From assembly GCF_014252955.1 (NCBI RefSeq), contig NZ_JACMIA010000001.1, positions 3,990,258 to 4,054,257 of the forward strand: DNA of 64,000 nt, given 5' to 3'. Positions 44,672 through 52,572 of this stretch are shown here, piece after piece. Numbering within the stretch: the first letter of the stretch is position 1; each line of letters starts with the position of its first letter. The translations under genes and the position numbers were made by a program. Origin of the DNA: Stappia sp. 28M-7 (GTDB lineage: Bacteria > Pseudomonadota > Alphaproteobacteria > Rhizobiales > Stappiaceae). The notes beneath the pieces were generated by a model. It saw only the letters and a list, made by a program, of their open reading frames with translations, had not been told where the DNA came from and did not search any database.

Positions 44672-45715
44672 TCACTTGACGGTGACGCCGGTGGTCTGGC
44701 CGACGCTGTCGTTCCAGCGCTTCACCCAGTCCGCACCGGCCCGCTCGGCCCACTCCGGCAGAACGGTCTCGGTCAGGATCTTGCGCGCGGTGGCGACATC
44801 CGCCTCGCTCGCCTCGACCAGCTTCATGGACGCCGGCTTGCCGGCCGGGCACTCGCCATTACCGGTCAGGCAGGCGGTGTCGGTGGCGACGGAGGCCGCA
44901 ACGGAATCCCAGGCCGGGGTCTCGAACTTCTCCTTGATCTGGGTCTCGATCAGGGTGCGGGTCTCTTCCGGCAGGGCGTTCCAGCGGTCGAGGTTGACGG
45001 CGGTGACGACCGAGTCCCAGCCGCCGAGCGGCAGGTTCATCAAGGTGTCGGTGACTTCCCACCAGCCGGCGCTGTAGCCCGAACCCGAACCGGTGACGGC
45101 GCAGTCGATGACGCTGCGCTCGAGCGCGCCCGGCACTTCCGAGAAGGCCACATTGACGCCCTCGGCGCCCAGCGCCTCGAGGAACTTCGTGGTCATGCGA
45201 CCCGAGCCTCGGATCTTCTTGCCCTTCAGGTCTTCAAGCGAGGAAACGTCGCCCTTGCAGAAAACGACCTGCGGGGGATACGGCGCGATCGCCAGGACCT
45301 TGGCATTGAAGCGCTGCTGGTAGATGTCCTCGACCATCGGACGGGCGGCCGCGACCATGGCGCGAGCCTCGTCGGCGGTGGTGGCGATCAGCGGTACATC
45401 GAGGCCTTCGAGCTCGGGGGCATCACCCACCGCATAGTCGGCGACCGTCATGCCGACGTCGAACACGCCGTCACCCAGCATGCGGAACACGTCGCCGCCC
45501 TGGATGCCCATCTGGTTGTGGGTGGTCATCTGCACCTCGATGCCGCCGTTCGATGCGGCCGGCAGGGTCTCGGTCCAGAACGGAGCCTCGAACTTCTGGT
45601 GCAGGGGAAGATTGGACCAGCTGCCGACGACCGACAGGGTTTCGGCGGAAGCCGGGGCGAATGCGGCAAACGACAGGGCCGTGGCCGCGAGCAGGCTGGA
45701 GGCAATGCGCTTCAT
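44672..45715 (-). CDS. dctP: TRAP transporter solute-binding protein (DctP family)
   Basis: A 347-residue periplasmic protein with signal peptide (SLLAATALSFAAFAPASA). The family Arg that binds the substrate carboxylate is in the LKGKKIRGSGRMTTKFLEAL stretch, followed by the hallmark ALGAEGVNVAFSEVPGALERS. It captures an organic acid for the dctQM permease. ATG at 45715 follows GAGGAG. Ligand identity is not deducible by eye; the operon suggests an acid with an amide, lactam or carbamoyl group. Confidence 0.92.
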   Translation of the reverse strand: MKRIASSLLAATALSFAAFAPASAETLSVVGSWSNLPLHQKFEAPFWTETLPAASNGGIEVQMTTHNQMGIQGGDVFRMLGDGVFDVGMTVADYAVGDAPELEGLDVPLIATTADEARAMVAAARPMVEDIYQQRFNAKVLAIAPYPPQVVFCKGDVSSLEDLKGKKIRGSGRMTTKFLEALGAEGVNVAFSEVPGALERSVIDCAVTGSGSGYSAGWWEVTDTLMNLPLGGWDSVVTAVNLDRWNALPEETRTLIETQIKEKFETPAWDSVAASVATDTACLTGNGECPAGKPASMKLVEASEADVATARKILTETVLPEWAERAGADWVKRWNDSVGQTTGVTVK

Positions 45716-45737
45716 GTGGGACTCCTCTGGTTTTCGT

Positions 45738-46598
45738 TCACTTCGAAGCGGGCCAGACGCCGCCGAGCGTGAATTCGGCAGCATCGGCAGAGAGATCGGT
45801 CACCAACATGTGGCCGGGCTCATGGGTGATGGCGATCTCCGGACGGGCCTGGCGGATCGCCATCTGCGGGGTCACGCCGCAAGCCCAGAACACGGGGATT
45901 GCTCCGGGAGCAAGCTCCGGGACTTCGCCGAAATCGGGTTTCATCAGGTCGGCAATGCCGATGCCGGCCGGATCGCCGATATGCACCGGCGCACCATGCG
46001 CCAGCCGATAGCGATCGGACAGCAGCACCGCCTGGATCGCGTCGGAAGGATGGAAGGAGCGCATCGACACCACAAGCGGTCCGCCGAACGGGCCGCTCGG
46101 TGCCGTCTGCAGGTTGGTGATGTACATCGGCACGTTCTTGCCGCCCTCGAAATGCGGCAGGGGAATGCCGGCCCGTACGATGGCCGCCTCGAAGGAGAAC
46201 GAGCAGCCGAGCACGAAGGAAACGAGGTCGTCGCGCCACACGTCCGAAAGGTCCGGCACCGAGGTGTATCCCTCCTCGCCTGCGCGAAACACGCGATAGC
46301 CGGACACGTCGGTGCGGATATCGAGATCCGCACCCAGCGAAGGAATGGCCGGATTGCCGGGCTCGGACATGCCGATCAGCGGACAGGGCTTGGGATTGAG
46401 CGTGCAGAAGCGCAGGAAGTCGCCGGCGAGTGCAGCCGGAAGGATCGCCAGGTTCCCCTGGAGGCAGCCCTGGCCGTAGCCGGCGGTCGGACCGCGAAAC
46501 CGGCCCGTCCTGATGCTGACGCGAAGATCGGCGGGAGACAGACCACGGAAGGCATCCTGTTCGGATGCGGTGCGGTCAAGGGCGACAGATGCAGGCAC
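45738..46598 (-). CDS. DUF1445 putative hydro-lyase (D-glutamate cyclase-like)
   Basis: A 286-residue protein of the DUF1445/YcsI family, annotated as putative hydro-lyase. Typical stretches are CLQGNLAILPAALAGDFLRF, LNPKPCPLIGMSEPGNP, FVLGCSFSFEAAIVRAGIP, NVPMYITNLQT and FWACGVTPQMAIRQARP. One branch of the fold includes mammalian D-glutamate cyclase, which dehydrates D-glutamate to 5-oxo-D-proline. It is the first gene of a six-gene leftward operon. A lactam or amide substrate would unite this gene, the amidase and the acid importer, but that is inference. Confidence 0.88.
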   Translation of the reverse strand: MPASVALDRTASEQDAFRGLSPADLRVSIRTGRFRGPTAGYGQGCLQGNLAILPAALAGDFLRFCTLNPKPCPLIGMSEPGNPAIPSLGADLDIRTDVSGYRVFRAGEEGYTSVPDLSDVWRDDLVSFVLGCSFSFEAAIVRAGIPLPHFEGGKNVPMYITNLQTAPSGPFGGPLVVSMRSFHPSDAIQAVLLSDRYRLAHGAPVHIGDPAGIGIADLMKPDFGEVPELAPGAIPVFWACGVTPQMAIRQARPEIAITHEPGHMLVTDLSADAAEFTLGGVWPASK

Positions 46599-46647
46599 GC
46601 TGGCAACCTCCTCACGTTACCTTGTGAGGATTGCCAGTCGTTATGAT

Positions 46648-46694
46648 CTTGTCAAGTTATCGATATAAGATTTTTATGATCTTCTTTCAAGATC
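46648..46694. promoter_or_regulatory. cluster of small dyads near the LysR/DUF1445 junction
   Basis: CTTG-T-CAAG (46648-46656) and GATCTT-CTTTC-AAGATC (46678-46694) are perfect dyads in an AT-rich stretch with repeated ATGATCTT words. They flank or overlap the promoter given separately and may be operator sites for the LysR protein. Confidence 0.45.
46662..46690 (-). promoter_or_regulatory. sigma-70-type promoter of the DUF1445-TRAP-amidase operon
   Basis: On the minus strand TTGAAA (46685-46690) and TATATC (46662-46667) are separated by exactly 17 bases, about 65 bases before the operon's first ATG. The -35 box lies inside the 3' end of the LysR gene. Confidence 0.6.
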
Positions 46695-47594
46695 ATTTTG
46701 ATCACATGCGCGCGCGACGGCCGCAACCTCTTCTCCCACCTCCCGATTCCGGTCCGGCATGTAGGCGACGACGAACCGCAGTGCGCTGAGGCGGGCGCCC
46801 TCCACGACCTTCAACGGCCGGATTCGCGAGCGGAAAAGATCGGCCTCTGCAATGCGCACCGGAAGCACGCCGATGCCGAACCCGTCGGCAACCAGGTGCA
46901 GGACCGTCGACAGGCTGGCCGATCCGTGCAGGTCCGGCGGCGGCAGGTCGGGGGCCGCCAGCAGCCCCTCAAGCTCGCGGAACGGTGGCGTGCCCTTGGG
47001 AAAGGAAACGATGGTCTGCCGGGCCAGGTCGGTCAGCGTCAGCGGCTCGCCCGCCTCCGCATCCTCGCCTTCCTTGTCGGAGGCAGCCCCGTACCAGCCG
47101 AGCGGCTGGCGCTGCAACGGCACCACGGCCGCGCCGCTCGGCACGCTCTCGCGCAGCATGATGGCAACGTCCAGCCCGTCGTCGGCCAGCGCCAGGCCCA
47201 GCTCGCGCGAAGTATCGACCGACAGTTCGAAGCGCACACGCTGGTGCGCACATTTCAATTGGTTCAGCAACTCGCTTAGGATCGTGTGGACGATGGTCTC
47301 GGCAACGCCGATGCGGATGGTGCCGCTCAGCCCGCCGGGCCGCGTGATCTCCTGGATCAATCGATCCCGCGCCGCGCTCAGCCGCTGCGCCTCCTCCAGG
47401 AAGCGACGCCCGACCGGCGTCAGCCGGACCTGGCGGCGACCACGGTCGAACAGCTGGATGCCAAGCCGCTTTTCCAGGGCCAGAACCCGGTTCGAGATCG
47501 CCGACTGCGAGAGCCCGTATTTCGCGGCGGCAGCGCGAAACCCGCCTGCCCGGACGATATCCTGGAGGATCTCCACGTCCTTCAGCTCGAACAC
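46674..47594 (-). CDS. LysR-family transcriptional regulator
   Basis: A 306-residue LysR protein. The N-terminal winged helix has LKDVEILQDIVRAGGFRAAA then AKYGLSQSAISNRVLALEKR LGIQL (split for length). The effector domain begins near IRIGVAETIVHTILSELLNQ. GTG at 47594 is chosen because GGGAGGAAC lies just upstream and it gives the usual start. Unlike most LysR genes it is not divergent from its likely target but lies directly upstream in the same direction, with the target promoter overlapping its 3' end. Confidence 0.92.
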   Translation of the reverse strand: MFELKDVEILQDIVRAGGFRAAAAKYGLSQSAISNRVLALEKRLGIQLFDRGRRQVRLTPVGRRFLEEAQRLSAARDRLIQEITRPGGLSGTIRIGVAETIVHTILSELLNQLKCAHQRVRFELSVDTSRELGLALADDGLDVAIMLRESVPSGAAVVPLQRQPLGWYGAASDKEGEDAEAGEPLTLTDLARQTIVSFPKGTPPFRELEGLLAAPDLPPPDLHGSASLSTVLHLVADGFGIGVLPVRIAEADLFRSRIRPLKVVEGARLSALRFVVAYMPDRNREVGEEVAAVARACDQNDLERRS

Positions 47595-47781
47595 GTCAGT
47601 TCCTCCCTCGCCGCGCCCGATGCGCGGACGCCGCATCCTCGTGGAACGAAGGAGCGGATTCAAGCGCTCCGCGCAAGCACTGCAAACCCGCCTCTGGCAA
47701 TGCCGTCATGAACTGCATATCGTGCCGCGATCTTCCCTGCCGCACCCGGTCGCCGGGCGCTCCACTGCGAGATCGGCACTC

Positions 47782-48411
47782 ATGACACCCGACCAGCTCG
47801 TCGCCTTCGCCACCTTTGCCTTCGTCGCCTCGGTGACGCCCGGTCCCAACAACGTGCTCCTGACAGCCATTGGCGGATCCGCCGGCTTTCGCAAGGGCAT
47901 GCCGACCCTGTGGGGCATCGTCTTCGGCTTTGCGGCGATGATCTTCTCGCTCGCCGTCGGCCTCGGCGGCACGGTCTTCACCCTGCCCCATGTGATGGAC
48001 GCGATCCGCATCGTCGGCCTCGTCGTGCTCCTGTGGCTCGCCTGGAAGATCGGCTCGGCGCCGGTCGGCAGGACGGACGAGACAGCACCTACAAAGGACA
48101 AGCCGGTAGAACGGCGTGGCAGCTTCGTCGGCGCCGCTCTGTTCCAATGGGTCAACCCCAAGGCCTGGCTGATCGCCGCTGGCGCCATCGGCACCTACAT
48201 GCATCCCGGCAGCGGCGGCGTGCTGCAGCAGGCCGGCATTCTCGCCGGCGTCTTCATCGTTGCCGCGGCCCTCGGCTGCCTGCCCTGGCTCGCCTTCGGC
48301 GCGGCCCTCGGCGAACTTCTGAAGCAGCCCAGAGCAGCACGGCTCTTCAATGTCACGATGGCAGTTCTGCTCGTCGCCTCGATGATCCCGGTCATTCTCA
48401 ACGCCGGGTGA
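47782..48411 (+). CDS. LysE-family translocator (amino-acid/homoserine exporter type)
   Basis: A 209-residue inner-membrane protein with about six hydrophobic segments. The start FAFVASVTPGPNNVLLTAIG matches the LysE/RhtB pattern TPGPN, and AALFQWVNPKAWLIAAGAIG is the second conserved stretch. These proteins export amino acids or related metabolites. It is divergent from the LysR gene at 46674-47594 with under 200 bases between them, so that regulator may control it as well, as in the LysG-LysE arrangement. Confidence 0.9.
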   Translation: MTPDQLVAFATFAFVASVTPGPNNVLLTAIGGSAGFRKGMPTLWGIVFGFAAMIFSLAVGLGGTVFTLPHVMDAIRIVGLVVLLWLAWKIGSAPVGRTDETAPTKDKPVERRGSFVGAALFQWVNPKAWLIAAGAIGTYMHPGSGGVLQQAGILAGVFIVAAALGCLPWLAFGAALGELLKQPRAARLFNVTMAVLLVASMIPVILNAG

Positions 48412-48441
48412 TGCGGGAAGGCAAGAGCGCCTCCCCGCATC
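48410..48441. terminator. bidirectional hairpin between convergent lysE-type and htpG genes
   Basis: GATGCGGG-A-AGGC pairs with GCCT-C-CCCGCATC around a short loop, filling most of the 37-base gap. There is no clear T-run on either side, so it is a factor-assisted or weak terminator. Confidence 0.45.
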
Positions 48442-48448
48442 GATCAGA

Positions 48449-50383
48449 TCAAAGGCCGCGGCCCATCACCGTGGACAGCCGGCGCGCGAAGGCGACCGGA
48501 TCCGCCGGTACCTCGCCGTCGAGGATCAGCGCCTGATCGAGCAGCAGCCAGGCGGTATCTGCAAGCTTGCCCTTGTCGCCGCTGCCGGCCAGCGCCGAGG
48601 AAAGACGCGACAGCAACTCGTGCGAGGGGTTGAACTCCAGGACCGGCGCAAGCCGCGCCCGTCCGTCTCCCTGTCGCGACATCAGCTTCTCGAACTGCCG
48701 GTCCGGTCCATGCTCGGGGGCGACGAGGCAGACCGGGCTTTCAGCGAGCCGCGACGAGCTGCGCACATCCGACACCCGCTCGCCGAGCGTCTCCTTCAGG
48801 AACGCCGTGACCAGACCGATATCGGTATCCCCGGCCTCGGCCTTCTTGTCCGCATCACCCTCCGTCTCGCTGACCGGGATGGCGTCCAGCTCGGCGGACC
48901 CTTGCGTGATCGAGCGGAACGGCTTGCCCTCGAAGCCCTCCACCATCTGCACCCAGAACGCATCGACCGGATCGGAGAGGTACAGCACCTCGACGCCGCG
49001 GGCACGGAAGCCCTCCAGATGCGGGCTGGCGGCAATCGCCTCCTGGCTCGCGCCGGTCGCGTAGTAGATCTGGGTCTGGTTCTCCTTCATGTCCGCCACA
49101 TAGTCATGGAGCGAACGCCAGCTCTGCCCCTTGTCGGAGCTGCTGCGGAACCGGGCGAGCGCGAGCAGCTTGTCCTTGCGCTCGAAGTCCTCGTAGATGC
49201 CTTCCTTCAGCACCGGGCCGAAGGTTTCCCAGACCTTCTCGTAGGCCGCTGCATCGCTTTCCGACAGCTTCTGTAGGTCCCCGAGCAGCCGGTTGGTCAC
49301 GCCCTTGCGGATCGCGTCCAGCACCGGATTGTGCTGCAGCATCTCGCGCGACAGGTTGAGCGGCAGGTCCGAGGAATCGATGACGCCGCGCACGAAGCGC
49401 AGCCATGCCGGCAGCAGGTCCACATCATCGGCGATGAACACCCGGCGCACATAGAGCTTCACCCGGCCCTTGCGGTCGGGGTCGAACAGGTCGAACGGCT
49501 TCATCGACGGCACGAACAGCAGCACGGAATATTCGTGCCGCCCTTCCGCCCGGTAGTGGACTGTCATCGCCGGCTCGTCGAACTGGCCGGACACGTGGCC
49601 GTAGAACTCGCGATACTCCTCCTCGCCGATCTCGGACTTCGAGCGCGTCCACAGCGCCGTGCCGTCGGCAAGGCGGCGCGGCTCGCTCTCCTCGCCGTCC
49701 TCCGCTGGCGGCACGGCCAGCGTGATCGGCACCGGCACATGCGCGGAGTAGGCGCGCACGATCCGCTCGATGGTGGCAGGCCGCGCATAGGAGGCGGCAT
49801 CGTCCTTGAGATGCAGGATCACGCGGGTTCCGCGCGCGGGCACATCCGCATCGTCCCCGGCCGGCTCCACCGTGAAGGCGCCGAGCCCGTCGGAGCTCCA
49901 CTGCCAGGCTTCGCTGCTGCCCGCGGCCCGGCTGATCACGTCCACCTTCTCCGCCACCATGAAGGCGGAATAGAAGCCGACGCCGAACTGGCCGATCAGC
50001 GCCGTCCCGTCCTTGCCCTCGCCCAGCCGGTCCATGAAGGCCTTGGTACCGGAGCGGGCAATGGTGCCCAGATTGTCGATCAGCTCCTGCCGGCTCATGC
50101 CCGAGCCGTTGTCGGACACCACCAGCCTGCGGCCGGCCTCGTCCGCCTCCAGGCGAATGCCGAACTCGGTATCTTCGCCCAGCAGCGAAGGATCGGTGAG
50201 GGCTGCGTGCCGCAAACGCTCGCAGGCATCGGCCGCGTTGGAGATCAGCTCGCGGAGGAAGATGTCCTTGTTGGAGTAGACCGAGTGCACCATGAGATGG
50301 AGCAACCGCGCAACCTCCGCCTGGAAGGCGTGACTCTGCGGCGCCTTGGTGCCTGCCCCTGTCGTGTTCGGCTCGGTACTCAT
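48449..50383 (-). CDS. htpG: molecular chaperone HtpG (Hsp90)
   Basis: A 644-residue Hsp90. The N-terminal GHKL ATPase has the LRELISNAADACERLR helix, VSDNGSGMSRQELIDNLGTI and IGQFGVGFYSAFMVAEKVDV. The middle domain includes DLPLNLSREMLQHNPVLDAI, and the C-terminal dimerisation domain ends the protein. ATG at 50383 gives MSTEPNTTG as a short extension compared with most homologues. It is a cytosolic ATP-dependent chaperone and is monocistronic here. Confidence 0.97.
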   Translation of the reverse strand: MSTEPNTTGAGTKAPQSHAFQAEVARLLHLMVHSVYSNKDIFLRELISNAADACERLRHAALTDPSLLGEDTEFGIRLEADEAGRRLVVSDNGSGMSRQELIDNLGTIARSGTKAFMDRLGEGKDGTALIGQFGVGFYSAFMVAEKVDVISRAAGSSEAWQWSSDGLGAFTVEPAGDDADVPARGTRVILHLKDDAASYARPATIERIVRAYSAHVPVPITLAVPPAEDGEESEPRRLADGTALWTRSKSEIGEEEYREFYGHVSGQFDEPAMTVHYRAEGRHEYSVLLFVPSMKPFDLFDPDRKGRVKLYVRRVFIADDVDLLPAWLRFVRGVIDSSDLPLNLSREMLQHNPVLDAIRKGVTNRLLGDLQKLSESDAAAYEKVWETFGPVLKEGIYEDFERKDKLLALARFRSSSDKGQSWRSLHDYVADMKENQTQIYYATGASQEAIAASPHLEGFRARGVEVLYLSDPVDAFWVQMVEGFEGKPFRSITQGSAELDAIPVSETEGDADKKAEAGDTDIGLVTAFLKETLGERVSDVRSSSRLAESPVCLVAPEHGPDRQFEKLMSRQGDGRARLAPVLEFNPSHELLSRLSSALAGSGDKGKLADTAWLLLDQALILDGEVPADPVAFARRLSTVMGRGL

Positions 50384-50495
50384 TGGTTCTGACTGCCCCG
50401 TACGCTCGTAAATGTCTGACGGTGAAACGCCCGCGCGCCGGATCGGCCCGGCGGATGCGAAGGCGGCTGAGATATCGGCTTGCGATGCGGCGAAA

Positions 50496-51323
50496 TCAAG
50501 CACCCGGGCCGCTGGAGGGACCGGCCGGGGGACCAAGAGGCGACGATCCGGGCCACACGCCCTCTTCCTGCGCCACCCGTCTCAGCAGCGACGGCCGGTC
50601 GGTGACGATGCCGTTGACGCCCATCCGGATCAGCCGGCGCATCTCCGCTTCCTCGTCGATGGTCCACACATGCACGGCAATGCCCTTGGCGTTGCAATGG
50701 CGCACGAAACCGGGCGTTGCGAGCGGAACGCCATACTGCGCCAGCGGAATCTGCGCACAGGCGACATCGGGCGCGGCCACCGGCATGCCCCAGGCGCCGA
50801 AGCGCAGGGCGGTCACCGCGCGCGGCCCGCTGCTGAGGCAAACCCTGTCGCCGAAGCGGGCGCGGGCCGCCCGCAGCCGCGCGTCGGAAAACGAGGCGAT
50901 GCAGACCCGCTCCAGGCACTGCATGCGCTCCAGCAGGTCGAGCGTCGGCAACAGGGCCTGGTCGGTCTTGATGTCGATGTTGAAGCGCAGCTCCGGAAAG
51001 CTCTCCAGCGCCTCGGCAAGGGTCAGAAGCGGCTCGCCGCCCTGGATGCGCACCCCGGCAAGATCCGACATGACGAGCGAGGAGACCACGCCCTGCCCAT
51101 CCGTCGTCCGTTCCAGCGTATCGTCGTGGAAGACCACCACCCGCTCGTCGCGAGAGGCCTGCACGTCGATCTCGATATAACGGTAGCCGAGGCCGGCTGC
51201 AGCGGAAAATGCCTGCCGGCTGTTTTCCGGGTTCTCCAGCCCGCCGCCGCGATGGGCGAGCGCGTGGAATCCCGGCTCCGCGAGATAGGGATGCACGAAC
51301 CCTGTCGGCCGCGCGGCGCTCAT
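50496..51323 (-). CDS. glycerophosphodiester phosphodiesterase family protein
   Basis: A 275-residue GDPD-fold protein with the catalytic signature ALAHRGGGLENPENS (His-Arg and Glu-Asn), then YIEIDVQASRDERVVVFHDD with the metal-binding Glu/Asp and second His, and the NIDIKTDQALLPTLD strand. The C-terminal VHVWTIDEEAEMRRLI and GVNGIVTDRP are typical. It hydrolyses glycerophosphodiesters to glycerol-3-phosphate and an alcohol. No signal peptide is seen, so it acts in the cytoplasm. Its start overlaps the stop of the preceding oxidoreductase gene by four bases. Confidence 0.93.
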   Translation of the reverse strand: MSAARPTGFVHPYLAEPGFHALAHRGGGLENPENSRQAFSAAAGLGYRYIEIDVQASRDERVVVFHDDTLERTTDGQGVVSSLVMSDLAGVRIQGGEPLLTLAEALESFPELRFNIDIKTDQALLPTLDLLERMQCLERVCIASFSDARLRAARARFGDRVCLSSGPRAVTALRFGAWGMPVAAPDVACAQIPLAQYGVPLATPGFVRHCNAKGIAVHVWTIDEEAEMRRLIRMGVNGIVTDRPSLLRRVAQEEGVWPGSSPLGPPAGPSSGPGA

Positions 51324-52366
51324 GCCCAGCGCCCGTCCGGGTCGAGCGCGATCCTGCGCCCCAGCCGGGCGGAGGCATGCGCCGCCTCGATAAGGCCGAT
51401 CACCTTCGCCGCCGAGGCCATGGTCACCGGTACCTCGCCTCCGGTCTCGATGGCCTGCCGCATGCGCTCGTAGAAGGTCAGCCAGCGCCCGCGCTCGCAC
51501 GGAACAGCGCGGCGGCTTCCATCCGGGGCGACGATCTCGCCCTGTTGCGCCTCCGGCTCGCGGCCGAACTGCGGATCGAGCGGTGCCATCCCGGCCTTCA
51601 ACTGGTCCTCCTGCACGTCGAGCCCCTGCTTGCGGAACAGGCCGGCGGTTCCCTCGATACGGAACCGGTCGCGCGGCGCGGCAGAGATCAGCGAGACGCC
51701 GAGCGACAGCCGCATGCGGCCCAGTCCCATCAGAAGCTCGAACCCGTCATCCGTCGCCCCGTCCTGGCGCTGGGTGAAGACATCCGCCTGGAGCCAGTCG
51801 GGCATGCCGACGAGCTGCAGCGCCTGGTCGATGAGGTGGGAGCCGAGATCGTAGAGATTGCCGGAGGCGGGCGCCGGCCGGTCGCGCCAGCGGTCGGCGA
51901 CCTGCGGCCGGAACCTGTCCCATACCAGGCGCAACGCGGCGATCTCGCCCAGTTCGCCGCTTTCCAGCAGACGCCGTGCGGTCAGGAAATCGCTGTCCCA
52001 GCGGCGGTTGTGATAGACGGCGAGCTTGAGGCCCTTCTCGCTCGCGAGCGCCGCCAGCTGCTCCGCCTCGGCGCGGGTCGGCGTTGCCGGCTTGTCGACG
52101 ACCACATGGCGGCCGGCCGTCAGCGCGGCCCGCACTTGCGGCACATGCAGCACGTTCGGCGTCACGATCACGACGAGATCGATGTCGGGCCGCGCCAGCA
52201 GGGCCTCGAAGTCGGAAACGACGGCCGCCTGCGGAAAATCAGCGGCAACCTCCGCGCCCCGCGAGGTCGCCACCGCAGCCACTTCCATCCCCGCGGCCGC
52301 CACGAGCGGTGCATGGAGGTAGCGCCCGGCCGCGCCGTACCCTGAAAACCCGACCCGCAGCGCCAT
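51320..52366 (-). CDS. Gfo/Idh/MocA-family oxidoreductase
   Basis: A 348-residue NAD(P)-dependent oxidoreductase. The Rossmann start is VGFSGYGAAGRYLHAPLVAA, followed by LVVIVTPNVLHVPQVRAAL and GRHVVVDKPATPTRAEAEQL, the EKP-like motif (here DKP), with the C-terminal alpha/beta domain including NLYDLGSHLIDQALQLVG. Members oxidise sugars, inositols or their derivatives. It is translationally coupled to the glycerophosphodiesterase gene. The substrate is unknown. Confidence 0.92.
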   Translation of the reverse strand: MALRVGFSGYGAAGRYLHAPLVAAAGMEVAAVATSRGAEVAADFPQAAVVSDFEALLARPDIDLVVIVTPNVLHVPQVRAALTAGRHVVVDKPATPTRAEAEQLAALASEKGLKLAVYHNRRWDSDFLTARRLLESGELGEIAALRLVWDRFRPQVADRWRDRPAPASGNLYDLGSHLIDQALQLVGMPDWLQADVFTQRQDGATDDGFELLMGLGRMRLSLGVSLISAAPRDRFRIEGTAGLFRKQGLDVQEDQLKAGMAPLDPQFGREPEAQQGEIVAPDGSRRAVPCERGRWLTFYERMRQAIETGGEVPVTMASAAKVIGLIEAAHASARLGRRIALDPDGRWA

Positions 52367-52572
52367 GTCGTTCCGCTCCCCTCTCGTCTTGGGCGGGATC
52401 TTGGGAAAAAGCGGAGCGCAGGGCAACCCGTCGGCCGGCTTTTGCCGTGCCGATTGACCTCAATGTCTGTTTGAGCTGCAATCATGGGACCGTGAACGAT
52501 GGGTGCGACCAGCTGGACTGGCAGCGCGCCTGCGGGTACTTCACTCCGTCAGACCGCAGAAGGAACCTGTTC

